Positions 1-11,655 of a stretch of 64,000 nucleotides of DNA are shown in pieces. Both the position numbers and the translations under genes were made by a program. The DNA lies in NCBI GenBank assembly GCA_025504975.1, contig JANUWI010000017.1:496001-560000 (forward strand), read 5' to 3'. The notes beneath the pieces are model-generated. The model had not been told where the DNA came from, searched no databases, and saw only the letters and a program-made list of their open reading frames with translations. The DNA comes from Plenodomus lindquistii (lineage: Eukaryota; Ascomycota; Dothideomycetes; Pleosporales; Leptosphaeriaceae). The stretch's first letter is position 1. Each line of letters starts with the position of its first letter.

Positions 1-1073
1 ACACAAAAAGCCGTTGTTCACAAGTCGAAGGGTGTTTCCGAGGTTCGGTCTGACGTCCCTCTTCCCAAGATTCCTGGAGACGACTGGATCCTTGTCAAGA
101 CCAAGGCGGTCGCTCTGAACCCAACTGACTGGAAGAACATCGACAATGCCCCATCGGAAGGTGCTATTGCTGGCTGCGACTATGCTGGTGTTGTTGAAGA
201 GGTCGGTAAAGGCGTCACCAGGTTGAACGTTGGTGACAGAGTCGCTGGTTTTGCTCGAGGAGGTAAACGGCTTACAACCCTTCTTACTCACCCCTCTTCT
301 AATACCAAGCAGGCGACCCAGCAGACCACTCCAACGGTGCTTTTGCGGAACATATCAAGGCCAAATCTGGTATTCAGATTAAAGTTGCTGACAGCATCTC
401 CTTTGAGGCTGCTGCAACCCTCGGCGTAGGTATCTCCACCGTAGGTCAGGGATTGTACCAGGAGCTCGGTCTTCCCTTTCCTCCAGAGAAGGTCAAAGAG
501 GCAACACCTCTGCTAATCTACGGCGCTTCGACTGCTACGGGTACTCTGGCTGTTCAATTCGCCAAGCTTACAGGCTGCGAGGTCATTGCAACAGCTTCGC
601 CTCACAACTTTGACCTTGTGCGCAAGCTTGGCGCAGATCAAGTTTTCGACTATAAAGACCCAGAGTGCGGCGACAAGATCCGTAAGGCTACCAATGATAA
701 GCTAAAACTCGTCTTCGACTGTATTGCAGAGGGCAGCTCTCCTGATATCATCGCCAAGGCCCTCAGCTCATCTGGTGGCCATGTGTCGACACTACTACCC
801 GTCAAGAGCTTCGGAAGGGACGACGTGAAGCATAACTTCACCTTCGCGTACACTTCCCTAGGCGAGAAGTACAATGACCGCTTCGCTGCAAGCCAAGAGG
901 ACTACGAGTTTGGTAAGAAGTTCTGGGCTCATGCGGAGGATCTCATCAACAGTGGCAAGGTCAAGACGCATCCCACCAATGTCCGCAAGGGTCTGGAGGG
1001 TGTGCCACAAGGCCTGAACGACTTGAAGGACGGAAAGGTGTCTGGTGTCAAGCTCGTATATACTGTCGAATAG
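1..1073 (+). CDS. Medium-chain dehydrogenase/enoyl reductase-like oxidoreductase (5' end cut off)
   Basis: Two exons, 1-262 and 313-1073, joined over a 50-bp GT..AG intron (263-312). The frame is open from base 1 and reads T-Q-K-A-V-V-H, so the start codon is probably just outside the window. The N-terminal part is a GroES-like fold (GCDYAGVVEEVGKGV, then GDRVAGFARGG). The C-terminal part has a Rossmann segment, YGASTATGTLAVQFAK, in which S/T-A-T-G replaces the usual glycine-rich loop. This layout is known from fungal zinc-independent MDR proteins such as ToxD and the trans-acting enoyl reductase LovC, which use NADPH to reduce enoyl or carbonyl groups. No catalytic-zinc Cys/His set is visible. 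The substrate cannot be told, and no polyketide synthase is seen next to it. Family assignment is firm; specific role is open. Confidence 0.85.
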
Positions 1074-1995
1074 TGTAATCTGGACATCTATGAAGCATAA
1101 GTACAGTCTGACGAAATACACGAGACTGCCTCAAATTTTTCCCGGAGAGCCTCGTAGAAGTTCACTTGTAATCGTAGTCCCTGACATTCCTTCGTCCACA
1201 GAACGGCCAAGATAGTCAAGTATACACCGCCACACATGGCAATAGAACCGTACACCTGAGAATTGTGTTTATGACGAGCGAAGCGTGGTCTCACAGCATT
1301 GGCATCGACAATCATTTGTGGCAGTTCACCGCACAGACCATCCCCACCCCGCGAACTCGACGCCACTGAAACCCCCCTTGACACACTCTCTGCCTCTCCG
1401 ATTCCCAAGGCACGGCAACTCTACACGCTCAAATACCCCTCGGCGCTCATGGCTGAGACAAACAGCAGTAACACGCGATGCGACCCCGCCCGACAAGCAA
1501 CTGCACGCGCATGGCTCGCCATTCTAAGCACCTGACTAACGATCAGCGTCTCGGAACCTCACACATCCATGCCACTAACACGCTTGAGCCTCTTCCCAGC
1601 GCATCAAACGCCGGCACATCTATCGAATTGACGGGGCCCTCTTTTCCCGAACCAAAGCGTCGCAGCGGTAAAGCTTGATATGGCGAATCGGTATGCGACG
1701 TGGCGCGGCGACGAAGTGATCCGAGTGTAATTCAGGTAGTTTAACATCGATGATCAGTCTCGCGCGTGGTGTTGCGAGTGATTGCGCCGATGTTACTCTC
1801 CGAACCTTTTCGCTGTTACTTTATATTGAATGGCCGAATACTCGCATCATACAAGGCTATCAAATTATTGCACCGCTGTTGTCCCGCGCGTGCGCATCCG
1901 AGAAGCTTAAAGCCAAAATGATGATAAACGCCTGTCTTGATCTGGCGCTCGTCTGCCATCCTGTTTTCGCTTTCCTCACGATTCAAAGATCCAAT
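1074..1995. other. Intergenic, no convincing gene
   Basis: Ordinary base composition with only short, overlapping open frames on both strands and no family similarity I can recognise. The last part is presumably the promoter of the secreted-protein gene downstream. Confidence 0.5.
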
Positions 1996-2964
1996 ATGCA
2001 TGCGCAACAGTCGAAATGGCAGTATTTGTTGTTTTCCTTCTTCTTGATACTCGCAGTGCGGTATGCGAGTAGTCAGACTATCGAGACACCGCCGATTATC
2101 GATCTGGGAGTGTGTCAAACGCAAAGTCAGCCGAATCCAATAGCCTCGATCTATCCAAATAATGCGACTGGCACATTGAACGGAACGATGGCTGTTCTGC
2201 CGATTACCTTGGAATTGGCGCGCCAACTCATTCCACCACAATACAAGATCATGGAACATGCTTATCGGAGTCTACTCCCCGGATTTCCAAAAGACAAGTA
2301 CCCTGCATTCATGCAAGCGGTACATGACCACGACGTCCAAGCTTTTGGCTTCAAAATCCCAGATTTCTCCGTATGTTCTTCAGTCACGCGTCACATGTTG
2401 AGACCATGGCTGACATCTCCACAGCGCGCCGGCATTGAATTTCCCTTCCTCGATCTTTTGAATGACAACTCCACATCATTCAAATGGGTCCCCTCTCTCC
2501 TCATAACCGCCAACAACAGTGTCGCCATCGATGGCGCAGCAGACTACGGCACGAACGTATACCCCGCCCTCTTCCATCCTGAATGCGACGCCTATGCGCC
2601 CACCTCATCTCCCGGAACCACGACCTTTTCTTCAAGAAGCGTAGCCCTAGGCAACGCCTCCTTTGACACCATTTTCGCAAAAACGCCACAAGAGCTGTAT
2701 CCACTGAGTTTTTTCAAGAACGTGACGAATCAGCCCATGTTTGCGGATGGAAAGACGTGCGATAACATGATAAGGTTGTTCAATACGAGTCTGACGACGG
2801 CGCCGTACGGGATTGATCAGGTTATTGGGTCGGTGAAGGCAAATATTGCGCCGTTCAAGGAGATGAAGACGTGGAGCGGGGTGTATGGTTTGAGGTTGGA
2901 TACGGCGTTTATCGAGAACAATTATCTACCTTGCGAGAGTTTAAGAGGGTATGGGACGGGCTAG
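1996..2964 (+). CDS. Secreted protein, possibly acetoacetate decarboxylase-like fold
   Basis: The open frame extends upstream to 1750, but I place the start at the ATG at 1996 because it begins a good signal peptide (MHAQQSKWQYLLFSFFLILA, with cleavage likely after SSQ). The frame runs 323 codons including the stop. A 54-bp stretch at 2371-2424 has GTATGT..ACAG ends and is divisible by three, so it may be an in-frame intron; removing it gives about 304 residues. Several N-glycosylation sequons (NAT, NGT, NNS, NVT, NTS) fit a secreted protein. The run LPITLELARQLIPPQYKI resembles the N-terminal part of acetoacetate decarboxylase-fold proteins found in fungi, but I could not locate a catalytic lysine with confidence. 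The gene is probably real; the family is a guess. Confidence 0.65.
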   Translation: MHAQQSKWQYLLFSFFLILAVRYASSQTIETPPIIDLGVCQTQSQPNPIASIYPNNATGTLNGTMAVLPITLELARQLIPPQYKIMEHAYRSLLPGFPKDKYPAFMQAVHDHDVQAFGFKIPDFSVCSSVTRHMLRPWLTSPQRAGIEFPFLDLLNDNSTSFKWVPSLLITANNSVAIDGAADYGTNVYPALFHPECDAYAPTSSPGTTTFSSRSVALGNASFDTIFAKTPQELYPLSFFKNVTNQPMFADGKTCDNMIRLFNTSLTTAPYGIDQVIGSVKANIAPFKEMKTWSGVYGLRLDTAFIENNYLPCESLRGYGTG

Positions 2965-4605
2965 TCGGGTAGGTCATTGGGGTGGTGGAGAAGGAAGGAA
3001 GCACGTGAGTGGAGTGGAAGAATATGATACCCATTAACGAATTAATTCTACGTACATACTATGTACCAAGCGTCAAAGAACTATGTTCTTATTATGGGTC
3101 TTTGCGAACTATGTCTAACCTCTCCTCCACATGTCGGTGCATGCTGCCTCCGTCGGGCAGACTGGCAGCGTAGCGACCTTGCTTCCACTTTGACATATTC
3201 AGATACACATGATCGTCTTGCGGTAGTCAAGTCGTTGCTGGTGTATATGGGGATTCTCAAGCGGATCAGAGTCAATTGCTTGGCTACATGTTTGCTTGCT
3301 CCACAGCGTGGTTGTATCGGCGTTGGTTCCAGAGACTGCGGGCAAGACCAAGGCTGAAATTCTCAACAACATCATGACAATCTTCTGGCTTGCTTGCATC
3401 GTACAGTTGATCTTAATTCTCATTGGGCTACTCAGATCATCTCTTCATGATCGACCACTAGTACCTAGATAGTTGCTTGGTTTGTCGCCAATGCCGTGTA
3501 CGTCTATTCAGGTGGACGGGAGCAAGCGCTTACTAGCATTGGGAAGTCAGTTCCCACCCCAAAATGAACACCCTTGGTACAAGTGCGATTATGACTTATA
3601 TAGGGCCACCAGATGTCGTCTACGACCAGGCGGACAGTGGCACTGGTGGGCTTGAGTAATCGCCCCGTCACGTGACTCTTTTGTGCCGTCCATATCTGTT
3701 CAGGCTGTTGTTTCATGGACATGTTCGGACTGTCGTGTAACAGAGTACAAATATGCCGAAGCAGCTCAGATTCAACAGTAGAATCTCATATGCCCCATGG
3801 TGCCACTGCCGTGAACATTTGTAAGTATAGACGCTACATGACACATAAGTTTGCGCGCCATTATATTGTGTTCTGTGGAGCTCGAGCATGCTTAGAAATG
3901 CAGACCGCGGATCACGACAGCGTATCCCTGCCACTGCGCCCTAGCTTGGAGAGCATACTTTGCACGAAAGGCAGTGTCTATATAGATTGGCCACACATTT
4001 CCAGCAGTTCATGATTCGTTTGGAAAGGCAGAATACTAGGATTTGGAAATGAGACTCTGTAGAATATGTGTTCAGGTGTCTGGATAGGTTGAAGTTACGC
4101 AGGTACCGTAAGCAGAGAATAAGCTTCCAAAAAGCCACCTAATTGGCGCCATCATTACACTGCAATTCGCTGACACCAGGATGCAAGCCACCACTAAACG
4201 CTTAATCTGTGCAGGCGTGCTGCAAGTGAGAAATACGCGTTTATCGCTGGACATCGCACACATCTTACACACCTGCGTGTTTTGGAAAGTGGACAACCGA
4301 CTATCGGCGACTGCATGTCATTTCTTACAAATCAATGCTGCGAATCTGCTTGGCTCCCAGTGACATCGACTATGCCTAATGAGGCGTGTACTGGTAGTGC
4401 CCAAAAAAGTGCCCCGCCCCAAGGGTCCGTTGGTGTGTTAAAAGTGCCAACGTCATCTTCCGACAAATTCCAGAAGAGTGGGAGAAATATAAAGATTCCA
4501 ATTATCCTCCCACTTTCCGATATCCAGATCTACTCAAGTCCGAAGCTTTACCTTATAGACTAAATTGCTCGCGTAAGATTATTTCAAGGGCCCATAATCG
4601 CAGCA
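2965..4605. other. Intergenic, no convincing gene
   Basis: 1.6 kb with only short frames of under 100 codons on both strands. None has recognisable domains. The promoter of the Old Yellow Enzyme gene should lie at its right end. Confidence 0.5.
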
Positions 4606-5941
4606 ATGGGCGAAACCACACACTCTCACCACGCCGTAGAGAAGGACATTCCTGAGGATAAGAACTTGAAGCAGATTCCTGAACGAGATGAGCTGAGAAA
4701 TAAGGCTGCACCTAATGTGAGATTGTCCACCATTCCGTGTGATCAATCGCTGATGCCTACAGGCCCCCTACTTCACACCGGAACAGTCTCCTCCTGCCGG
4801 TACCGCACTCGGTATGCTTGATGGCAGCGAGAAGATTCCCAAACTCTTCCAACCAATCAAGCTCCGTGATCTTGAACTTCAGAACCGCATCGCTCTGGCA
4901 CCTCTCTGCCAATATTCTGCTCAGGATGGCCACGTGACAGACTGGCATCTTACTCACTTGGGTGGAATTATCCAGCGTGGTCCCGGCCTGAGCCTCGTCG
5001 AAGCTACCGCCGTCCAAGAGAATGGTCGTATTACACCGGAAGATGTCGGTCTGTGGAAGGATTCCCAAATGGAGCCTCTCAAGCGCATTGTCGATTTCGC
5101 CCACTCCCAAGGACAAAAGATCGGTATTCAGCTCGCCCATGCCGGCCGCAAAGCCAGCACCGTCGCTCCATGGCTTAGCAAAGGCGACATTGCCACCCCA
5201 GATATGAACGGCTGGCCCGACAATGTCTACGCCCCATCAGCTATCGCCTTCAACGACCACCACGCCTCACCCAAGGCTATGACGCTGGACGACATTGAGA
5301 AGTTCAAGGCCGACTTCAAGGCCGCCATTGAGCGCGCTCTGAAGATCGGATTCGACACCATTCAGATCCACAACGCCCACGGCTACCTCTTACACTCGTT
5401 CCTCTCCCCAGTATCCAACACACGTACAGACAAGTACGGCGGCTCATTTGAGAACCGCATCCGCCTTACCCTTGAAGTCGTCGAGCTCGCGCGCAAGACG
5501 ATCCCAGATTCCATGCCTCTACTTCTCCGCATCAGCGCAACCGACTGGCTCGAGGAGGCCGGAATCGAAGGATGGACTGTCGAGCAGACCGTTCGTCTTG
5601 CTGATATCCTCGCTACAAAGGGCGTAGATCTCATCGATGTGTCGTCGGGCGGCAACCACGAGAAGCAGCATATTCATGCTGGCCCGGGGTACCAGGAACC
5701 TTTTGCCAAGGCAGTCAAGGACAAAGTCGGCGACAAGATGCTCGTGAGTGCTGTGGGTAATATTACCAATGGAAAGCAGGCGAATGGTTATCTTGAGAAT
5801 GACAACCTGGATGTCATCTTTATTGGTCGCATGTTCCAGAAGAACCCAGGATTCGTATGGCAGTGCGCCGAGGACGTAGGAGTTGAGCTAAGGCTAGCGA
5901 ATCAGATTCGATGGGGTTTTGGGGGCAGAGGAAAGAAGTAA
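4606..5941 (+). CDS. NADH:flavin oxidoreductase, Old Yellow Enzyme family (YqjM-like)
   Basis: Exons 4606-4716 and 4763-5941 give 429 residues; the 46-bp intron has GTGAGA..ACAG ends. The protein is a TIM barrel that binds FMN and reduces activated C=C bonds with NAD(P)H. Visible hallmarks are LFQPIKLRDLELQNRIALAPLCQYSA at the N-terminus of the barrel, GIQLAHAGRKAS, the substrate-binding pair in IHNAHGYLLHSFLSP, then SNTRTDKYGGSFENR, and the phosphate-binding region around SAVGNITNG and FIGRMFQKNP. The Cys in APLCQYSA occupies the position of the redox-tuning cysteine of YqjM-class enzymes. A short polar N-terminal extension (about 50 residues) precedes the barrel. No signal peptide is seen, so it should be cytosolic. 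The physiological substrate is not evident. Confidence 0.93.
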
Positions 5942-6260
5942 GTGCGTCGCTTTACGCTTCTCATTCTCTTGGATGTTGAGCGAGGGAGGGCGTGCAGAAG
6001 GACGAAGGCGGTTATCCGAGCAGTCGAGGAGATTGAATGCTACGAATTGCTATAAAACCAATAGATTCTGATACCATATATGGGGATCAATACATCAACA
6101 AAAATGCGTTTGCGAATGAGGATGCGTTCTCCATGCACAAAGGGGATTGAAATGTCACGTGACCCTCACACAACCACATCAAACCGTCAAACCGCCCAAT
6201 TGGGGTATTTGTCGTCCATTACGACGATCAATTAGAACAGATGATTAAAATTTGCAAATC
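5942..6260. other. Short convergent intergenic spacer
   Basis: 319 bp between two genes that converge; it presumably holds both 3' UTRs. I see no gene in it. Confidence 0.5.
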
Positions 6261-7604
6261 TCAGTTCAAACTACTCTGCCGTGCTTGCAAGTACTTCTCC
6301 ACAGTCGCATCATCCATGCCGTCTATCTGCGTGTGCATTGAACCTTTCGATGGCTCCTGAGCGTCATCGTCTCCAGAGTCTTCTGAAGACGAAGAGTACC
6401 CGAAGCCTAGCGCGGCGTAGACACCGTAGATTGATGTTGCCAGATCCGATGCAGCGCCTGTTGCGGTGCTGATGATTCCCACATCTCTGCCCTTCTCCCC
6501 AGGCGAGGGCTTAGGCCCTGGCGCGACAACCTCGCAGTCAGAGGCCTGTGTCCTATCCTCTGTTTTTTCCTCAGTACAGCTCGTTGTACCAACACCATTT
6601 CTAATCTTGTCTACCTCCTCCTTGCCTCCCTGCTTCTCACCAGTCTCCTCTCCCCCTCCGCCATTGCCCATTTCCTTTTTCCTAGCCTCAAGCTCCTCAC
6701 CAAACAACAGTCTGAATATAACACAAATCCCCACTTCTCCTCTCTTCTCCTTGAGCACATATCTCAGATGATGCGTCCGCTCATCCACATACCTCGCCAC
6801 ACTAACCGAGAACCCAGGTAACCTGAGCGAAAAATTGGCAAAATCGAGGTGTGGGTTGAAAAAGTCCGCAAAGTACATTCTGCCCTCTTCAAAGGTAAAT
6901 GCGTTTAGCGCCTCAGGGCTGAGGAAATGTTTCCTCCTCTTCTTGTACTTTTCTGGAAGGGAGTGTTGAGCACGTATCGAAGCACCAGAACCAGTTGCGC
7001 CCTCTGTGATGATCCCCTCACTTTCAGTCTGCAGTTGCTGGATCTGCTCCTCGGCTCCAACATTGCGCACCGATTCCCCGATCGACAAAGCAAACCAACT
7101 ACTCAACGCCGGCCCATAAAGATATGGCTCCTCCGCATACGGATCCGCAAACAACCCGGGATCCAGCCAGCCCGTCGCAATCTTCAACGCCGTCTTCGTA
7201 CCCGGGGGCAGTTGGTCTTTAACGCTGTGATCGTAGTCAAAGCCCATGACCAGTTCTGAGCCAGAAATTGCGCGTTTGGGAACAAAGGCGTAGGAGATGG
7301 AGTAGCGGTCATTGGAGTGCGAGGCGTGTTGGAAGTAGGAACATGTTTTGGGGGAGGATTGCGGGAGGCCGTGGTAGTCTAGGATGCGGACATGGAGCCA
7401 AGCGGTGAGGAGGGGGCTGTCGATTTGGATTGGTTCGGGGCTGTTGACGGGGACTTGTTGGTGGGTTGATGGGTCGTAGGAGGGACCTGCCGTTACTGCG
7501 AGGGGGTGTTAAGGTCGATGTCGGGGGCTTGATCGCTGGGTGGGAGTGGATATACCTTCTAGGAGGTATTTATCTCGTGCTGCGGGGTCTACTGTGTTTG
7601 GCAT
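6261..7604 (-). CDS. DUF1769 (UPF0590) family protein
   Basis: The gene starts with a 49-nt exon (7604-7556), then a 69-bp intron (donor GTATATCC at 7555, acceptor ending at 7487), then a long exon 7486-6261, for 424 residues. Splicing joins LLE to GPSYDPSTHQQVPVN, which is the conserved start of DUF1769 proteins. Further conserved blocks are DRYSISYAFVPKR, SGSELVMGFDYDH, LPPGTKTALKIATGWLDPGL, DPYAEEPYLYGPALSSW and FADFFNPHLDF. The middle (about residues 280-340) is an acidic, Gly- and Lys-rich linker, and the C-terminus has a Ser/Asp-rich acidic patch. The family is widespread in fungi and has no assigned biochemical function. The spliced start matters: the long exon alone would lose the conserved N-terminal block. 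Confidence 0.88.
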
Positions 7605-9472
7605 GGCTTGAATTATCTTGGTGTATGTCGTTCATGGATAGATTCATAGATGTGTGTCAAGAAACGCAGTTCATGAAACGATGAAAGATTTTACATCAGA
7701 AGCAAGCCACCACTCTCACTACCTGAATCGAAGAGTCCCATCTTGATCTGTGTCATGCCACGATCAAGCCTGCTGCGCGCCAATGTTGCGTAGAGTCTTT
7801 CCAGCAATCGGTTGGTCAATGACGTTGCGATATGTGCTCGGCCAATGAGAATGCACGGCTAAGGCACCTGTAAGAATTCCTTGTGCGTGTTGTACACACT
7901 TGAGCGCTGTGGTGTTCAGGTTGATGTTTGGCGTTCTCATTAGCAGATTATTCTCAAAGTCAATCCGGGTCCTACAACTATGAGCGGGGCCACACGTGAT
8001 CAGGAATGATGGACCTGGCGGTGCTTCAAGTGACCCCTCTCGAGCCGAGTCGTGTGTATCGTCATAGCTGACATCTCGTCGAGTTTACAATACTCACTCC
8101 AAAACTCTCCATGCCGACCGGCCAGCCGTCGGCATGGTGCCCTCAGCCGTGAACCGCGTAATCGCGCCATTAATGCCTCATGAGGCCAAGCCAATGGTGT
8201 ATATCCGGCATGTTTCGTTTCAAGCAGGCTCAGGCAATGAGGCTGAAGCAGACGATGGTTCGAGGACAAAGTGTGTTTTTACATGTGACGGCATATGAGC
8301 AGATCAAGGAGGGGTGCCTGTCTTTTAGAGTTCTTGCGGGAGTCGGCGTGCATGCCTCAGACACACAGTGTGTGGCACAGGATGCACGGCAGAACTTGGG
8401 GGATGTAACACGATGGGTGAGCCGCCTGTGCCACATGATGGGCCGTTGCTGATTCAATTCTCGTGTCATTTTCCCCGTGCAGAGGGACTCGAGCGAGATG
8501 GATTGGGAAGAGAGAGTTGCCACCAGCACCAGGACTTGGTGCCGCAATAGGACCTTTGTGAGATTACATGGGCACTCTAACCCAGGCGCTGGTTGGGCGT
8601 GGTGAAGCAGGGGCCATTGGGGCCAAACACGCCGGAATGCCCTCGGTCCAATCACCACCCCGCACAGGATCCGGGCGGCCGCAGGCGCTGCAACGAGCAA
8701 CACCAACATGCCCCATCCCGAGGCGTTCGCTCCCTCATCACCACTCGTGCTCGACCTGTGCTCTGCTGGTAAACACGTAGACGCGGGCGCTGGTGTAGAC
8801 TTTCTCGTCGCTGTCTAGCCTGCGACACTCGATTCGCCTTGTGCGTCTCCTGCGACTCACTGTCGGTGCTCCAACGCGCCTGCCACTCCTTGCACGCTCA
8901 TTCTGGGCGCGCCTGCCCGTCTCGATCGTCGCTTTCACCGAGGACCGCACAATAGCAAGACCGACGACAACAAAGGACAACGGCCATTGTCGGTGTTCAT
9001 ACATATACTGCGCGCCACCCCGTCGGCCGCGCCTCTTTGGCTGCCCTTTGCTGTCTTTGTCCTGCTGGCCGTGTGCTTCTCAAACACCAGCCGCTCCACA
9101 CCTGCCTGTGCCATTATGCGCACAGCCATCTGTTAGCAGTACTGTACCCACACGTATCCACGCACGGCACTCGTTTCCCCGGACCAGCCTCAGCCTCAGC
9201 CCCATCGCTCCTTCTGCCGGGTTGATCAAAAGGCTTCCCTGTCGCTCCTTCTCTGTTCACTAGTGATTCAGCCGGCCTGTCACCACCACCACTACCACCA
9301 CCACCACCACCACCGCCCCAATCAACGGCGACACTCCTTCACACGATACCGATTGCGAGCACGACTCATGCTCTAGCGGTCCAATTCGCTCTTTGCACCA
9401 ACAGCTGGACTGCAGGCCACACCACCGTTGAGCGGATATATACAAACCCAATAATTCTGACCAGCACCAACC
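7605..9472. other. Long intergenic region with probable 5' UTR of the KCH gene
   Basis: 1.9 kb without a convincing gene. The right half (about 8740-9470) is C-rich and pyrimidine-rich and includes an imperfect CCA/CAC microsatellite at about 9280-9315; this composition is common in long 5' UTRs of fungal genes. Overlapping open frames here look like composition effects. Confidence 0.45.
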
Positions 9473-11655
9473 ATGGGGTGCTGTGGAGACCGCGAGAAGG
9501 CAAGAACGGTGACGGAGGAGCAGAGGTGGGATTTTATTGTGTGTAGTCAGCACCACGACTCCACCTCACCTGCTGACAGTCTTAGAACCTCTCCGACTTC
9601 AAATCGTCATCGTGCCTTGCGCCCCTTTCCTATGCCTGGCTGTGGATCCTCGTCGTCGTCTCATGCGCCGTCTACGCCGCCGATGCCTTCACCGCTGTCA
9701 ATCTCCTGGCCTTTGACAAATGGTCAAGTCAAGTCAAGCCCAAGGTTCCCTTTGAGGCCGCCAAGTGGATCTTCGCCATTACCATTATTCTCTCCTACGT
9801 GTTCCTGGTCTACCGATGGGTCATGGCCCTGCGCGTCATGAAGAGCGGCAGTGTAGTCGAATGCTACTTGGAGCCCCTGGCGGCTATTCTCCAAAGTATG
9901 CGCATCACGTCGAGTGGGCAGGGTTGGCGACGCTTTCTGGTCTTTGCCGAATTGACCAAGAGTAAGAAGGGCGCCAACTACATTGCGCTCTTCGTCTACT
10001 TCCAGTTCAAGAGCGCTCTGCTCATCATCGTTGCCCAGGGTCCCCGTATCGCCATCAATGCCATGACTTTATATGCCGTCATGCAAGCCTCCCTTCTCCC
10101 TGTTGGCGACCATGCATCCGATGAACGCTCGGGATTTGAACAATTCTTTGTCAACATCAAGGTCCTTGTTGAGACCGGTAACAAGCAGGAGACAGTCATC
10201 TACTTCACCATGTTGTTTTCGTTAGTCATCTGGGTCATTGCTGCACTGGGTCTCATCATTTCGGCTCTTTTGTATCTCTTCTTCCTATGGCACTACATCC
10301 CACGCGCAGATGGAAGCTTGACGGCATACTGTCGACGCAAGCTTGAAACTCGTCTTGAGCGCATCGTGGGCAAGAAGATCAAAAAGGCCATCGAGAAGCA
10401 AGATCTGCAACGTAGAAGGGACGAGGAGAGAGCTATCAAAAAGGGAGCTCTCGACCCCTCGCAAACGCGCCCGACACTACCTAAACTAGGCGGCGATGAT
10501 GATGACAATTCGACCGTCTTTTCGCTCCAGAGAACAGACACCATGACGACAAACGCAACTCTTCCGCCTTATTCCGCAAATGCGCCAAACAGATCGAATT
10601 CATCGGTTACCGTCAACACTATGAACACCAATCGCAGCCTGGCGAAGCCTACCCTACCTACATTGGACGAGCGACCCAGTATGGGCATGCGCTCGGACAC
10701 TCAAGGTACAGACTATTCAACGGCCAGCTATGGATCCAGTGCACCAATGCTCGGACGAGCAGGTGACATGGGTCGCGACTCGCCAGCACCGCCTGTCCCT
10801 CATTTGGATCAGAACAGTGACTACTTTCACGAGAAGAAGATGCAATCCTATGGATCAGCGAACAAGCCGTTCTCTCCCACTTCACAAGGGAGAGCATCAC
10901 CCGCGCCATCGCGCGGCTACGGGCCGCCTGTAGACACGACTTACTCCAACAGTCGCTATGAGTCCGAGTACTCTGCGTCCCCATCGCACCATGATGGCCA
11001 AGGCTCCCAATACGCTCAGTCCAGCCGCCCATACCCTGAGTTCAGTCCCTACGACAGCAGAAACCCCCAAGTGGGCCCGGAGTACGAACTGTCGCCCGTG
11101 GACAAGACCCCCACAGAGAGTATAGCTAATCACTACTACTCCGACTCCAACGAGTCCGTCGACTATCAACCGCCGCAGCTACCCAGCGCGCTGCGCACAG
11201 GATCCCCGGCTCCTTCCCAACCGGTCGGCCTACCCAGCCAACCTCGAGCGGGTACTGCGCCTCCTCGCGCCGGCATCCCTTCCTCACTCCAGTCGGCGAT
11301 TCAACGGCGTGAGGCATCCCAACCATTACCAAACCGCGGGATGAACGGCTCAGCACCCCCACTTCAGCAACAGCGGAGTGCGACAGCCCCTCTGGGACAG
11401 CCATCTTGGAACCCAGGACCTCAGCGAAGCTATACACCACAAGCTCAAGGCCCTCCACGAAGCTTTACCCCTCAAGCGCAAGGTCCGCCATCCAGGAGCT
11501 ACACACCTCAGTCTCAAGGTCCTCCACGAAGTTACACTCCACAAGCTCAAGGTCCACCTCGCAGCTACACACCACAAGCGCAGGGCGCACCGCCTCGGAG
11601 CTATACGCCCCAGTCACGTCCAGGCTACGACAACAACAACAATTATATCTATTGA
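9473..11655 (+). CDS. Fungal low-affinity potassium transport protein, KCH family
   Basis: Exon 9473-9538 encodes MGCCGDREKARTVTEEQRWD plus two residues; a 47-bp intron (9539-9585) follows, then exon 9586-11655, for 711 residues. The start MGCCGDREK and the block DFKSSSCLAPLSYAWLWILV are typical of the Kch1/Prm6 (fungal potassium channel, PF16944) family, which mediates K+ influx at the plasma membrane and in yeast supports Ca2+ signalling during mating or stress. Four hydrophobic segments can be seen: about residues 35-60, 78-100, 155-180 and 220-255. The N-terminal Gly2-Cys3-Cys4 could be myristoylated or palmitoylated. A basic stretch (GKKIKKAIEKQ) follows the membrane part. The last roughly 400 residues are disordered, rich in Ser, Pro and Gln, ending in an 11-12-residue tandem repeat. 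Without splicing the N-terminal motif would be lost. Confidence 0.92.
11420..11621 (+). repeat. In-frame tandem repeat, unit about 33-36 bp (PPRSYTPQAQG)
   Basis: Six imperfect copies of the peptide unit R-S-Y/F-T-P-Q-A/S-Q-G-P-P lie at the C-terminus of the KCH protein. Copies differ by single changes and by one-codon insertions (GPPSRSYTPQ, GAPPRSYTPQ), as expected from unequal crossing-over or slippage in a low-complexity tail. Confidence 0.85.

Noticed and set aside
1088..1408. Minus-strand 106-codon frame with a hydrophobic segment
   Set aside because: The frame starts only from weak context, has no recognisable family and overlaps the 3' UTR of the upstream gene; a small protein cannot be excluded but is not supported.
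8230..8709. 159-codon minus-strand frame upstream of the KCH gene
   Set aside because: Overlaps several other frames of similar length, has no domain and unlike codon use; composition effect.
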